Shown: positions 29,882 through 39,076, numbered from the stretch's first letter. The stretch: DNA of 64,000 nucleotides from Stutzerimonas zhaodongensis (GCF_003696365.1 NZ_RFFM01000001.1:1193852-1257851); one strand, 5' to 3'. The notes: a model not told the origin generated them from the sequence alone. Made by a program: numbers and translations.

Positions 29882-32770
29882 ATGTCACCGCCTGACGTCA
29901 TCCCCGACGACGCCTCGAAAGGCGCAGCGAAACCCTGGCAGGACGCTGCTCGCCTACTGTCGGTCCTTGATGCAGCCGGGCTAGGTATATGGTCATGGGA
30001 TGCCCGGCGCAAAACCGTGCAGTGGGCGCTCGGTACGGGCAGGCTATTTGGCCTGAAGGAAGCGCCGTCAGAGATGACTCAAAGCGATTATCTGGTCCTG
30101 GTTGCCGCCGAGGACCGGCCTCATGTCGAAGCTGCCATGGACAGCTTGGTCGAAGGCAATGGATCGCGCCTGAACATCCGGCATCGCGTCCATTGGCCGG
30201 ATGCCAGCGAGCGCTGGCTTGAACTGGACGGGCAGTTGCAGGACAGCAATGGAACCAGGCTATTCGTAGGCCTTATCCGTGACATAACCGACCAACATGC
30301 CCAGGCTCTGGCACTTGAAGACAGTCAGGAGCGACTGGAGTTGGCATTGGCCTCGGCAGATCTTGGCAACTGGGAATGGCATATCCCGAGCGACCGCCTC
30401 TATGCTTCGACCAGGGCCTCTGAACTACAGGGGCTTATCCAGGGCCCGTTCAATGGCTCATTCCGTGAGTTTTTCCGTAGCGTTGCCGCTGCCGACCGCC
30501 AAGCCATGCGCGCGGCGTACAGTGACCTTCTGGCCGGCCGCCGCCAGTCATACCAAGCCACATACCAGGCCGTACAATCGGATGGCACGACACGGCAACT
30601 GGAAAGCACCGCCAAGCTCTATCTGGACGACCAAGGCGCGCCGTTGCGCATGGCCGGCATAATCATCGACGCGACCGACCGGGTCCTGCGAGAACAACAC
30701 TTGGCAGCGTCTGAGGCTAAGTTCTCCGCGCTGTTTCAAGGCAGCCCAGACCCAATCTCGCTCTCACGCCTACGCGATGGCGTTTTCATGGAAATCAACC
30801 CGAGCTTCAGCGTCGTCTTTGGCTGGGAGCCAAGCGATATCATCGGGCGCTCGGCGCTGGAAATAGGCATCTGGAAGGACGAGTATCAAAGGCAGGCGCT
30901 CTACGAGCAGCTGATGCAGGACCAGCGGCTCGATAACGCCGAAGCACAATTTCGCACCAAGACCAATCAGACACTCACCTGCGCGGTTTCCAGCCGCATC
31001 ATCAGAATTGACCAGCGGCTGTGCATTGTTACCACCTTTCGCGACATCACCAAACGGCAGCAGGCCGAGGCTGCGTTGAAAGCCAGCGAAGCCAAGTTCG
31101 CCAGAGCGTTTCATTCAAGCCCCGACGCCATCATTATCAGTGAGCGCAGCACCGGCCGGTTCATTGAAGTCAACGAGGGTTTTTATAGACTGTCGGGCTA
31201 TCGCCAGGAAGAAGCACTCGGCAAAACTTCTACCGAGCTGGGCGTCTGGCCGGGCGATCAACGCCAGGAAATACACGAGCAACTTGAGCGTGAGGGTCGG
31301 GTGACGAACTGGGAGATGGTGGGCCAGGATCGTTATGGACGACCCAAGAATATCGAAGTGTCCGTGGAGCCGATCGAGCTCAACGGCGTTGACTGCCTGC
31401 TGTTGTCGGCGCGTGACATCAGCCAACTGAAGGCCGCGCACGCCCAAATCCACCACCTGGCCTACCACGACCCGCTGACCAACTTGCCAAACCGCACGCT
31501 GCTGACGGATCGGTTGAACCAGCAGGCGGCCTTGCATAAACGTCATAACCTGCGCGGTGCCCTGCTCTTTCTCGATCTCGACCACTTCAAGCACATCAAT
31601 GATTCGCTCGGGCACCCCGTCGGTGATGCGGTTCTGAAGATGATCACTGCTCGCCTCGAAGCAAGCGTCCGCCAGGAAGATACAGTCGCTCGCCTTGGGG
31701 GCGATGAGTTCGTGGTGCTGCTGACTGGGTTGAGCGGGAGGCGTTCCGAGGTAACACGGCACGTCCGACAGGTTGCCGAAAAACTTCGCACACTGCTTGC
31801 CGAGCCGATGGTGTTCGAAGGCAATCGCCTGCAGGTGACGCCCAGCATCGGCATCGCGCTGATGCCAGACCATGGTGAAACACCGGCCGATCTATTGAAA
31901 CGCGCTGACATTGCTCTGTACCGGGCAAAGGCAGCGGGGCGTAATGCGATTCAGATGTTCCGCACAACTATGCAGCACGCGGCAAGCGCGAGGCTGCAAC
32001 TTGAAGGCGAGCTACGGCTGGCGCTACAACGCCAGGAATTCGAGCTCCATTTGCAGGCGCAGGTGGATGCGCGCACTGGTGGCGTGGTCGGCGCAGAGGT
32101 TCTGTTGCGCTGGCACCATCCCGAGCACGGCGCACGATCGCCTGCTCAGTTCATTGAGGTGCTTGAAGAAAGCGGGCTGATCGTCGAAGTGGGCAACTGG
32201 GTGATACGGGAGGCGTGCCGCATTGCCGCCGCATTGCTCGCCAAAGGCCTGATTGACGCCGACAGCTTTACGCTCTGCATCAATATAAGTCCGCGTCAGT
32301 TCCGCCAGAACGATTTCGTCGAGCGCATCCTCGACACACTCAAGCTCGCAGGCCTTGCGCCCAAGATGATCAAGTTGGAGATCACCGAAGGCATCGTGAT
32401 TCAAAATCTGGATGACACCATCGCCAAGATGCGCCGCCTCTGCCGGCATGGGGTAAGTTTTGCGATGGACGATTTCGGCACCGGTTACTCCTCGCTCACT
32501 TATCTCAAGCGCCTGCCTGTGAACCTGTTGAAGATTGACCAATCCTTCGTTCGCGACGCTCTGATCGATCCGAATGACGCCGAAATCATACGGGCGATAG
32601 TGGCAATGGCGCGCAGCCTAGGGCTGGAGGTGATTGCCGAAGGAGTCGAACAGCAGGCGCAACTCGACCTGCTCCAACTTCAGGGATGTCACCTTTATCA
32701 GGGATACCTGTTCAGCCGCCCGTTACCACTGGCTGAATTCAGTGAAGTTCTAAGGGTTCGTTCGCCATGA
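29882..32770 (+). CDS. Multi-PAS GGDEF-EAL protein (c-di-GMP synthesis/hydrolysis)
   Basis: A 962-residue cytoplasmic sensor with no TM helix. Four PAS-like domains lie at about 25-140, 155-270, 280-400 and 405-520. The GGDEF domain (530-690) has the intact active site RLGGDEF near residue 605 and an I-site RxxD (RQED) five residues before it. The EAL domain (705-955) keeps the catalytic set: EVLLRW, NISPRQF, LEITEG, DDFGTGYSSL, LKIDQSF, AEGVEQ and the terminal QGYLFSRPL. Both activities therefore look possible. GAGG precedes the ATG. The signal sensed is unknown. Confidence 0.95.
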   Translation: MSPPDVIPDDASKGAAKPWQDAARLLSVLDAAGLGIWSWDARRKTVQWALGTGRLFGLKEAPSEMTQSDYLVLVAAEDRPHVEAAMDSLVEGNGSRLNIRHRVHWPDASERWLELDGQLQDSNGTRLFVGLIRDITDQHAQALALEDSQERLELALASADLGNWEWHIPSDRLYASTRASELQGLIQGPFNGSFREFFRSVAAADRQAMRAAYSDLLAGRRQSYQATYQAVQSDGTTRQLESTAKLYLDDQGAPLRMAGIIIDATDRVLREQHLAASEAKFSALFQGSPDPISLSRLRDGVFMEINPSFSVVFGWEPSDIIGRSALEIGIWKDEYQRQALYEQLMQDQRLDNAEAQFRTKTNQTLTCAVSSRIIRIDQRLCIVTTFRDITKRQQAEAALKASEAKFARAFHSSPDAIIISERSTGRFIEVNEGFYRLSGYRQEEALGKTSTELGVWPGDQRQEIHEQLEREGRVTNWEMVGQDRYGRPKNIEVSVEPIELNGVDCLLLSARDISQLKAAHAQIHHLAYHDPLTNLPNRTLLTDRLNQQAALHKRHNLRGALLFLDLDHFKHINDSLGHPVGDAVLKMITARLEASVRQEDTVARLGGDEFVVLLTGLSGRRSEVTRHVRQVAEKLRTLLAEPMVFEGNRLQVTPSIGIALMPDHGETPADLLKRADIALYRAKAAGRNAIQMFRTTMQHAASARLQLEGELRLALQRQEFELHLQAQVDARTGGVVGAEVLLRWHHPEHGARSPAQFIEVLEESGLIVEVGNWVIREACRIAAALLAKGLIDADSFTLCINISPRQFRQNDFVERILDTLKLAGLAPKMIKLEITEGIVIQNLDDTIAKMRRLCRHGVSFAMDDFGTGYSSLTYLKRLPVNLLKIDQSFVRDALIDPNDAEIIRAIVAMARSLGLEVIAEGVEQQAQLDLLQLQGCHLYQGYLFSRPLPLAEFSEVLRVRSP

Positions 32771-32772
32771 AA

Positions 32773-32795
32773 AACCCCGCCAATGAGGCGGGGTT
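32773..32795 (-). terminator. Terminator of the Hsp20 gene, abutting the GGDEF-EAL stop
   Basis: AACCCCGCC / GGCGGGGTT is a perfect 9-bp stem with a 5-base loop. The T-run follows only on the minus strand, so it mainly serves the Hsp20 gene. It starts right after the plus-strand gene ends at 32770 and may also stop that transcript. Confidence 0.88.
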
Positions 32796-32823
32796 CATGA
32801 CACTAGGCGTGGGCCGAAGCTGA

Positions 32824-33267
32824 TCAGGCCTCGAGGGCCAGACGCTCACCGTTGATCGGGATGCGCTTGGGCTTGGCCTCTTCCGGTACGACACGTTCGA
32901 GCTCGATGCTCAGCAGCCCGCTATTAAGGGCAGCACCTTTGACCTCTATGTGGTCCGCGAGGCGGAACGAAAGCTTGAAAGCCCGCTGGGCGATGCCCTG
33001 ATGCAGGTAGGTAACGTTGTCGCCGCCGTTGTCTCGCTTGCCGCCGCTGACGGTCAATACGCCGCGTTCAACCTGCAACTCCAGATCTGATTCCTGGAAC
33101 CCTGCGGCTGCTACGATGATGCGGTATTGGTCATCGCCGTGCTTTTCCACGTTGTAGGGTGGAAACGAGCCATTGGCATCATTGCGCAACGCTGATTCGA
33201 ACAGATCGTTGAAACGGTCGAATCCGACGGACTGGCGGAACAGTGGAGCCATGGAAAAAGTAGTCAT
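32824..33267 (-). CDS. ibpA: Hsp20 / IbpA-type small heat shock protein
   Basis: A 147-residue holdase chaperone that binds unfolding proteins in the cytoplasm. It starts MTTFSMAPLFRQSVGFDRF and contains the alpha-crystallin domain (about 38-125) with YRIIVAAAGFQESDLELQVE and the FKLSFRLADHIEVKGAALNSG block; the C-terminal IxI-type anchor is KRIPI. AGGAG precedes the ATG. A sigma32-like promoter and a possible SD-masking structure lie upstream, consistent with heat induction at two levels. Confidence 0.95.
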   Translation of the reverse strand: MTTFSMAPLFRQSVGFDRFNDLFESALRNDANGSFPPYNVEKHGDDQYRIIVAAAGFQESDLELQVERGVLTVSGGKRDNGGDNVTYLHQGIAQRAFKLSFRLADHIEVKGAALNSGLLSIELERVVPEEAKPKRIPINGERLALEA

Positions 33268-33276
33268 TTTGCAATC

Positions 33277-33307
33277 TCCTGATAATCAGCGAGTGGTTCA
33301 TCCAGGA
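33277..33307 (-). promoter_or_regulatory. Possible RNA thermometer in the Hsp20 5' leader
   Basis: In the roughly 60-nt leader, UCCUGG (33302-33307) can pair with UCAGGA (33277-33282), which contains the Shine-Dalgarno core, across a 19-nt loop. Small heat shock genes often carry ROSE-type leaders that melt with temperature. The pairing is short, so this is tentative. Confidence 0.4.
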
Positions 33308-33334
33308 CCCGAATTCGGCATCCTGTACCGCCTT

Positions 33335-33362
33335 AAATAGGCGCCAAGCATTGATTTTCAAG
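33335..33362 (-). promoter_or_regulatory. Sigma32-type heat shock promoter of the Hsp20 gene
   Basis: On the minus strand CTTGAAA is followed after 14 bases by CCTATTT, close to the heat-shock consensus CTTGAAA-N11-16-CCCCATNT. The predicted transcript starts near 33328, about 60 nt before the ATG. The -35 region ends 22 bp before the divergent SDR gene. Confidence 0.75.
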
Positions 33363-33383
33363 ACCGTTCGTCGGGGATTTTTT

Positions 33384-34130
33384 ATGCCTAAAGTCATGTT
33401 AATCACTGGAGCAAGCCGCGGCATCGGCGCGGCTACCGCTAGGCTGGCCGCGGCCCAGGGCTATGCGTTGTGTCTGAATTTTCGAGAGCGTCGAGATGCA
33501 GCCGAGGCCTTGCTGAGTGAAGTACGATCAATCGGTGCCCGCGCTATCGCGGTCGAGGCGGATGTGGCAGACCAGGAACAGGTAGTCCATTTGTTTTCAA
33601 GGCTGGATGCCGAGTTCGGCAGCATCGATGTGCTGGTAAATAATGCGGGAATTCTGGAGCGGCAGTTGCGCTTGGATGAAATGGACCGGGCGCGACTGGA
33701 GCGGGTATTCGCCGTGAATGTATTCGGCAGCTTTCTGTGCGCTCGTGAAGCGGTCAGGCGCATGTCCACTCGCAACGGCGGCGTAGGCGGCGCGATCGTG
33801 AATGTGTCATCGATTGCCGCCAAGCTCGGCGCGCCTGATGAGTACATCGACTATGCGGCTGCAAAGGGTGCGATCGACAGCATGACGCTGGGACTGGCCA
33901 AGGAAGTGGCAGCCGAGGGCATCCGAGTCAATGCGGTACGGCCAGGTGTAATTCGAACCGAGATTCACGCCAGCGGTGGCGAGCCTGGTCGCGTTGCGCG
34001 GGTCAGTTCCAGCGTGCCCATGGGGCGCGGCGGGGAAGCCGAAGAAGTAGCCGAGGCTATTCTCTGGCTCGCCAGTGAGAAGGCCAGTTATACCAATGGC
34101 GCAATATTGGACGTTAGCGGCGGCCGCTAG
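33384..34130 (+). CDS. Short-chain dehydrogenase/reductase (SDR)
   Basis: A 248-residue classical SDR. It has the N-terminal cofactor motif [12 protein letters not shown] near residue 87, the catalytic Ser in VNVSSIAA and the Tyr-Lys pair in [25 protein letters not shown] follows. The Arg in [10 protein letters not shown] after strand 2 suggests NADP(H). The substrate is unknown; FabG-like sugar or keto-acyl reduction are options. It begins [11 protein letters not shown] at 33384 and runs divergent from Hsp20; its stop overlaps the dusC stop by 4 bp tail to tail. Confidence 0.9.
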   Translation: MPKVMLITGASRGIGAATARLAAAQGYALCLNFRERRDAAEALLSEVRSIGARAIAVEADVADQEQVVHLFSRLDAEFGSIDVLVNNAGILERQLRLDEMDRARLERVFAVNVFGSFLCAREAVRRMSTRNGGVGGAIVNVSSIAAKLGAPDEYIDYAAAKGAIDSMTLGLAKEVAAEGIRVNAVRPGVIRTEIHASGGEPGRVARVSSSVPMGRGGEAEEVAEAILWLASEKASYTNGAILDVSGGR

Positions 34131-35101
34131 ACAGCCGCCTTGAAACCGGGTTGTTGAGTATCGAGGCCAAGCAGCGAATCGAGCCGCTCGCAATCGCTCT
34201 CACGTCGAAGCTCGGCGAACATCGTAACGGCCTGCGGGTAATTGCGGGTTAGCAGCGATATCCATTGCTTTAGGCGACCCGGGGCGTAACGTGGCGACAT
34301 CTTGCGCCGTGCCTGCACCCAGAACTCGGCAAGTAGCGGCTGCAGATCTTCCCAGCTCATTGGCTCGACCAGCTCGCCAGCCTTTGCTGCAGCGATCTGA
34401 CGCGCCAGATCCGGCCGGCAGACAAGACCGCGGCCGAGCATGATGTCCTCGACGCCGCTTACTTCACGGCAGCGCTTCCAGTCCTCAAGCGACCAGATAT
34501 CGCCGTTGGCGAACACCGGCACGTTTACGACGTCCTGAACCTTGGCGACCCACTCCCAATGGGCCGGAGGTTTGTAGCCCTCCACTTTGGTCCGCGCGTG
34601 AACAACCAAGTGCGCAGCGCCACCATCAACCAGCGCTCTGGCGCAATCGATAGCGCCATCCTTGCTGTCGAAGCCAAGCCGCATCTTGGCGGTAACCGGT
34701 ATATGTTCGGGTACTGCCTTGCGCACCTCGCGAACAATGGAATGCAGCAGGTCGGGTTCCTTTAGCAGGATAGCGCCTCCCCGCGACTTGTTGACGGTCT
34801 TGGCAGGGCACCCGAAATTCAGATCGATGGCGGGAGCGCCCAGGCTGCAGGCCAGAGCCGCATTGTCGGCCAAGCAGATCGGATCGGAACCGAGCAACTG
34901 GACACGCAACTGCGTTCCCGCTCGGGTTACTGCGCCTTGCTCAAGTTCTGGCGCCAACCTGTGAAAGCTGGAGGGCGGCAACAAACGATCCGAGATGCGG
35001 ATGAACTCCGTGACGCACCAATCCACGCAGCCTACAGTGGTCAGCACATCACGGAGAATGTCGTCTACCAATCCCTCCATTGGGGCCAAAGCTATTTGCA
35101 T
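34127..35101 (-). CDS. dusC: tRNA-dihydrouridine(16) synthase
   Basis: An FMN-dependent enzyme that reduces U16 in the tRNA D-loop. It has 324 residues from the ATG at 35101 ([20 protein letters not shown]). The catalytic Cys sits in [20 protein letters not shown], and [15 protein letters not shown] and [11 protein letters not shown] match the DusC subgroup better than DusA or DusB. It is convergent with the SDR gene. Confidence 0.93.
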   Translation of the reverse strand: MQIALAPMEGLVDDILRDVLTTVGCVDWCVTEFIRISDRLLPPSSFHRLAPELEQGAVTRAGTQLRVQLLGSDPICLADNAALACSLGAPAIDLNFGCPAKTVNKSRGGAILLKEPDLLHSIVREVRKAVPEHIPVTAKMRLGFDSKDGAIDCARALVDGGAAHLVVHARTKVEGYKPPAHWEWVAKVQDVVNVPVFANGDIWSLEDWKRCREVSGVEDIMLGRGLVCRPDLARQIAAAKAGELVEPMSWEDLQPLLAEFWVQARRKMSPRYAPGRLKQWISLLTRNYPQAVTMFAELRRESDCERLDSLLGLDTQQPGFKAAV

Positions 35102-35123
35102 CGAGGTCGGCCCCAACTGAAAA

Positions 35124-35149
35124 GGGCGGCATTGTACGTATGCCGCCCT
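35124..35149 (-). terminator. Rho-independent terminator between dusC and the small exported proteins
   Basis: GGGCGGCAT and ATGCCGCCC pair across a 7-base loop. On the minus strand the hairpin is followed by TTTT, about 35 bp beyond the stop of the gene at 35184. Confidence 0.8.
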
Positions 35150-35183
35150 CGCTTAGGAACGTTCGATATCAGCCGTCCGGCTA

Positions 35184-35498
35184 CTATTGTTCCGTCTCGT
35201 CATCGCGATTTTCGATTGTGTCGGTACCGGTCGTTGCACCCATGCCACCCGTGGTGCCAGTGGCACCGGTGCCCATCGTACCGATAGCGGAGTTGCTGCC
35301 AGTGTCACCGGCTCGATCATTCGAACGATTCTGGCTGGATGAGCCATCCTCTCCAATCTCCGAAGATGGCTGCTCCATGGCTGCGGTGCCTGTCGTGGAC
35401 GGCGTGGTTGGGGTGAACTCCTTATTGTCAGGATTAGCTAAGGCGGCACCTGAGGCAATTGCCAGCCCAGCACTCATTAACAGGATTCTGTTCAGCAT
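35184..35498 (-). CDS. Small exported Thr/Gly/Ser-rich protein of unknown function
   Basis: A 104-residue protein from the ATG at 35498 (GGTGGAG lies upstream). A signal peptide at 1-21 (LLMSAGLAIASGAALA) precedes a low-complexity mature chain with repeated TGT/GATG units and an acidic tail (ENRDDETEQ). No family is recognised. It is the second of two tandem small exported genes on this strand. Confidence 0.72.
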   Translation of the reverse strand: MLNRILLMSAGLAIASGAALANPDNKEFTPTTPSTTGTAAMEQPSSEIGEDGSSSQNRSNDRAGDTGSNSAIGTMGTGATGTTGGMGATTGTDTIENRDDETEQ

Positions 35499-35522
35499 GA
35501 TGTTCTCCACCTTATAAGTTGA

Positions 35523-35834
35523 TCAGTCGTCATCCCGATCGCCAAGCGTGCGACGCGGACGATGCTCCATATCGGGGTCGGTATCGCCATGGCTCGATTC
35601 ATCGTAAGCCTTGGGCGTTTCGCTATCGCGCAGCTCTCGATCCTCTTCGAGACGCTCTGGCAATCGCTCCACACCGTTGCCAATGCCCATCGAGCCATTA
35701 CCCGCACCGCGGTCAGCCGCACCGGTGTTCTGAGCCACCTGAACAGCGCCTTGCGTAATCGAACCGGCCCAAGCAGGAACCGCGACAACGGCCAGTAACG
35801 TGGCGCAACAGGTAATCTTCAAGATGCTCTGCAT
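35523..35834 (-). CDS. Small exported charged protein of unknown function
   Basis: A 103-residue protein from the ATG at 35834, preceded by GGAGGGG. The signal peptide MQSILKITCCATLLAVVAVP ends AWAG. The mature chain is hydrophilic, with an Arg/Glu-rich middle (ERLPERLEEDRELRD) and an Asp-rich end (GDRDDD). It is only 24 bp from the next exported gene at 35498, so the two probably share a transcript. The function is unknown; a stress-related periplasmic role is only a guess. Confidence 0.72.
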   Translation of the reverse strand: MQSILKITCCATLLAVVAVPAWAGSITQGAVQVAQNTGAADRGAGNGSMGIGNGVERLPERLEEDRELRDSETPKAYDESSHGDTDPDMEHRPRRTLGDRDDD

Positions 35835-35994
35835 ATCCCCTCCTAACAGAGTTGCCCTTCCCTTTTTTGGGCATCTTTGCCGACTCACCGTGCGCATGCA
35901 CTGAAGGGTTACCGACAAATGGCAAGCGGAACCGTTATCCATATGACAGGTCCGAGGGGTGGAGAGCTAAAGCAAGTTAGAAAGGAATCCGACA

Positions 35995-36180
35995 ATGATC
36001 ACCCCTGCCCTAATAATTTTCCTGATGGTGATTGGCTGGAGCGCAGCCGCGCTCGCCATGCTTTGGGGCATGCTGCGAATCGCTCGGCATCACCACAAGC
36101 CAAGCTCGCCAACACGCCTAGAACGACCCTCTGTCCCAGCGCAAGCCCATCACCAGGCGTCAATGTCGATTCCCGCGTAA
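35995..36180 (+). CDS. Small single-pass membrane protein of unknown function
   Basis: A 61-residue ORF with AAGGA 8 bases before the ATG. A TM helix is at about 5-28 (ALIIFLMVIGWSAAALAMLW), followed by a His-rich basic segment (RIARHHHKP) and a polar tail. No family is recognised. The SD and clean membrane topology support a real gene. Confidence 0.5.
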   Translation: MITPALIIFLMVIGWSAAALAMLWGMLRIARHHHKPSSPTRLERPSVPAQAHHQASMSIPA

Positions 36181-36249
36181 TCTAAATTCTGGACGCTGGT
36201 AATAAAGCCGTGACAGAACGAATGAAAGCTGTAGAATGCCGCCCACAGA

Positions 36250-36326
<77 letters not shown>

Positions 36327-36332
36327 AATACG

Positions 36333-36362
36333 AAAGGTCACTCTAATGAGTGGCCTTTTTTA
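36333..36362 (+). terminator. Terminator of tRNA-fMet copy 1
   Basis: AAAGG-t-CACTC / GAGTG-g-CCTTT hairpin with a TAAT loop, then a T-run. It lies 6 bp after the tRNA. Confidence 0.88.
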
Positions 36363-36490
36363 TTAGCCGAAAGAAAGTATTTAGTACGCCTCAATGGTTG
36401 CCAGCATAGCTAAATATCTGAAAAGACAAACTTTTGTTGAGCCAAACGGTTGACAGCAGCCTCGCGGACTGTAGAATGCCGCCCCACAGA

Positions 36491-36567
<77 letters not shown>

Positions 36568-36572
36568 ATTTA

Positions 36573-36604
36573 AAAGGTCACTCTTCGGAGTGGCCTTTTT
36601 TTTT
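36573..36604 (+). terminator. Terminator of tRNA-fMet copy 2
   Basis: The same stem as copy 1 but with a TTCG tetraloop, followed by at least nine Ts. Confidence 0.92.
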
Positions 36605-36679
36605 GCGTGTGTCTTGGCTTGAAGAAGGTTTACACCTTCGCCTCATTCATCAGGAAACGGTCTTGGCAAAAATTGCTCA

Positions 36680-37490
36680 TCGAAGCCAGCGAGACGTTTC
36701 GCTGTCTTTCAAATCGGCCGCGGTTGATCAGGTCGAAAGAGGCGAGATGAGCTACAGGCAAGCTTAGAAACGCTATGGTATCCAGGTCCGCTCGCGATTC
36801 TGGCGCGGCTGCGCAAGCATTATCCACAGGACTGGGGCGAGCAAGCTGCATTATTTGTTACGTACTCGCGAGGTTTCGTCCCTGCGGATCGGTCGGGATC
36901 GCTTGTTCTGGATCCCGGCCGAGCATCGGCAATTGGTTGCCCAACCGGTCCTGCCACAGTACGACCTAAACCCATCACCGTTTCGCCGCCATCCGAACCT
37001 GCTCAAGCCAGGGCCGGAACAAGTACTGCCAAGCGCGCCGGAGCGTTTCAGGGTGGCGGATAGCACGTTCCTGCAGGCAAGAGTGGCCCGCTTTATTTGA
37101 GCCTTGTAACGGAAGTGTTCGCACGAAAGTCGTCGGCCACCATGTGCACGAGGACCCCTATGCCGTGTCAGCCGCTCGCCCCTTCAGCCAAGCACTGCAT
37201 CAGCGCAGGCATCGTCAGAGATTGATCCATCATTAGGATCGTGGCACTCAGCATTGTAGTGATCGCTAGAGCGAATCCGCGTACGCCAAGAGGTTACCTG
37301 CTCGATGGCTGATGGCGACGACTGCTACCAGAACGCCCTGGCGGAACTAGTCGACCGTATCCTGAAGACCGCCCGATCTTGATCAGGTATGTCGTTTGGT
37401 GCTTGAAGCCATCGGCATCTACAACTGTCAGCAGCCCCATCTAGCCCTGAGATACAAAACGTCCCATGTAGTGAATCGGGCGTTTTGTAG
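36680..37490 (+). pseudogene. Decayed IS3-family transposase (orfA and orfB remnants)
   Basis: Fragments in several frames match an IS3-type element. The orfA part reads DVSLSFKSAAVDQVERGEMS then YRQA, stops at TAG 36765-36767, continues KRYGIQ and, after a frame change, ARLRKHYPQDWGE. The orfB part follows near 36900-37080: HRQLVAQ, FRRHPNLLKPGPEQVLPSAP and VADSTFLQ. Later come RKVVGHHVHEDPYAVSAAR, LIHH-stop-DRG and finally IYNCQQPHLALRYKTSHVVN near the 3' end. The many stops, frameshifts and missing DDE blocks show that it is long dead. Ends and target duplications could not be identified. It sits between the tRNA-fMet pair and the polysaccharide cluster. Confidence 0.82.
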
Positions 37491-37976
37491 AACCGCTAGC
37501 CATAAGGAGGGCATAAACCTACTCAAGCCTAATCCGCGAGGCGATGCTTATACCGATATTGTGCGATCTCACCTGCTGACTACTACTTATGTACAACCAT
37601 GTAGTAGGCATATCGCCCGGTCTTTAGCGCCACTAAAAAACTAGCTCGAATGGCTTAGCTCAGAGGATTGATTCCTCAAACTAACGCCAGCTTAATTGGT
37701 TTCTCGATACAAACAGCCGAAACCTTTGCAGTCAATTAGTTACAAGTCTCAGCCATTTGCGCTCAAAAAAAATGTGTTTCATATCTTGACGACCACGAAA
37801 TTCTAGATGATAACTACGTCACACAACTCAGAGACGGGACGTTTCGAGCCGCAGACCTCTAGACTACATCGGTATTGGCTCCGTAAGTGCACAGGGATGG
37901 CGTTCTCTAGTTGCAGCCAATGTGCCGCACGCGCCTCACTAAGTTTTTTAGATGCTTATCTCGAACGCTAGCCGAG

Positions 37977-37990
37977 TGCGGTAGCTTTTT
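37977..37990 (+). promoter_or_regulatory. Second, weaker ops-like element
   Basis: TGCGGTAGCTTTTT shares the CGGTAGC core and following T-tract with the better element 92 bp downstream. It may be a degenerate repeat of the JUMPstart, which often contains more than one GGTAGC. Confidence 0.4.
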
Positions 37991-38065
37991 CTGAATTCAC
38001 CGGAAAATCAGTGATTTCGGTGCGTACAGCTTTCCTGGCATAGGGTCATGGGCAGTTAGAACCTG

Positions 38066-38085
38066 CCAGTGGCGGTAGCTTTGCC
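38066..38085 (+). promoter_or_regulatory. ops / JUMPstart-like RfaH recruitment element
   Basis: CCAGTGGCGGTAGCTTTGCC contains the ops core GGCGGTAG followed by CTTT, close to the enterobacterial ops (GGCGGTAGCNT) within a JUMPstart. It is 172 bp before the preferred start of the first cluster gene, in the correct orientation. The cluster itself encodes an RfaH paralogue. Confidence 0.75.
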
Positions 38086-38122
38086 TAATTAAATTAGTGA
38101 ACAAAAAAAAGACAGTCACCTG

Positions 38123-38158
38123 CAATCGATCGCACCGCGGCCAAGCGGCTCGCGATTG
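38123..38158 (+). promoter_or_regulatory. Leader hairpin after the ops element
   Basis: CAATCG pairs with CGATTG, with inner pairing CCGC / GCGG around GGCCAA. It lies about 40 bp downstream of the ops site and has no T-run. It could be a pause or translation-control structure. Confidence 0.4.
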
Positions 38159-38242
38159 AAACCAATGCTCCTTTTAAAGTGTTTTAGAGTAACTATCCGC
38201 ATTGATTATAAAACCGATTACCTTGATCAAACGGAGTATCCC

Positions 38243-39016
38243 GTGAATACTTTTTTTCGCAACCTAGAGTTGCCCACAGCTAAAGTTATAGCGAGCGAGA
38301 TGGACAGAAATGGAAGCTTTTGTATTTCAAATTTTTTGTCTTCCGAACAACTGCAATCGTTAAAGCAAACTGTGAGAGCGGAGGGGGATAAACATAAGGG
38401 CTGCTACTTTGCCCATCATGGCGGACCTGAGATCGAACAATCTCAGCTAGGCGCAATAAGCGCATCGCCGGAGTTCCGGGCGTTGCTTAAAAACGTTTAC
38501 CAGTCTGGTGCCGGAGCGGCCGCATACAATAGCGAAATCCTGAACGTTCTTCGTTGCGTACAAGGGTCGTCGGGACGTCGCGAATCGAACTGCTTTCATT
38601 TCGACGCCAGTCTTGTTACAGCATTACTCCCTATTGAAATTCCTCAGGATGGCGTCGACAGAGGTGATCTGATCCTTTTCCCGAACCTTCGTCGCATACG
38701 TTCGAACGTTTTGATCAACGTACTTGAGAAAGCACTACTGCAGAATCCACTGAGCCGCAAACTGATCAGCGCCGGCATCAGGCACCGAATCTTGCAACCT
38801 GAAAAACTCCGATTAGTGCCGGGCAATCTCTACCTGTTCTGGGGCTATCGGACGCTGCATGCAAATGAGCCGTGCGACCCCGCCCAGCGCCGGGCGTCCG
38901 CCATTTTCCATTATGGCGACCCACACGCCGGCAGTTTCGTTACCCGCATGATTCTCAAACTCAATCAACGCCGTGCGCGGCGCGCTACCGCTCTTGGTAC
39001 GCAACCGACCGGTTAA
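38243..39016 (+). CDS. Phytanoyl-CoA dioxygenase-like Fe(II)/2-oxoglutarate enzyme, first gene of the cluster
   Basis: A 257-residue protein from the GTG at 38243, chosen because GGAG lies 6 bases upstream; in-frame starts at 38156 (TTG) or 38165 lack a clear SD. The metal site seems intact: HxD in NCFHFDASLV (His119, Asp121), distal His206 in RTLHANEPC and an Arg-rich strand RRASAIFHYGDPH for 2-oxoglutarate. The N terminus has NGSFCISNFLSSEQLQSLKQ, typical of PhyH folds. In a polysaccharide operon it may hydroxylate or otherwise oxidise a sugar or its substituent (inference). The 5' part is AT-rich compared with the rest. Confidence 0.68.
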   Translation: MNTFFRNLELPTAKVIASEMDRNGSFCISNFLSSEQLQSLKQTVRAEGDKHKGCYFAHHGGPEIEQSQLGAISASPEFRALLKNVYQSGAGAAAYNSEILNVLRCVQGSSGRRESNCFHFDASLVTALLPIEIPQDGVDRGDLILFPNLRRIRSNVLINVLEKALLQNPLSRKLISAGIRHRILQPEKLRLVPGNLYLFWGYRTLHANEPCDPAQRRASAIFHYGDPHAGSFVTRMILKLNQRRARRATALGTQPTG

Positions 39017-39076
39017 CAAGACTGCGCCCTCCTCCTGATTTTGTTGTTCGATGTGGCCACCGATAAGGACATCGTG

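Larger units (their letters stand above)
37491..38242. other. AT-rich non-coding leader of the polysaccharide cluster
   Basis: About 750 bp with noticeably lower GC than the surroundings and no credible gene. It should contain the cluster promoter and long 5' leader. Two ops-like elements are at 37977 and 38069, and a stable hairpin is at 38123-38158. Confidence 0.6.

Noticed and set aside
35904-35942. Upstream starts for the small exported protein ending at 35523
   Set aside because: They place residues before the signal peptide; the ATG at 35834 has GGAGGGG and gives a proper leader.
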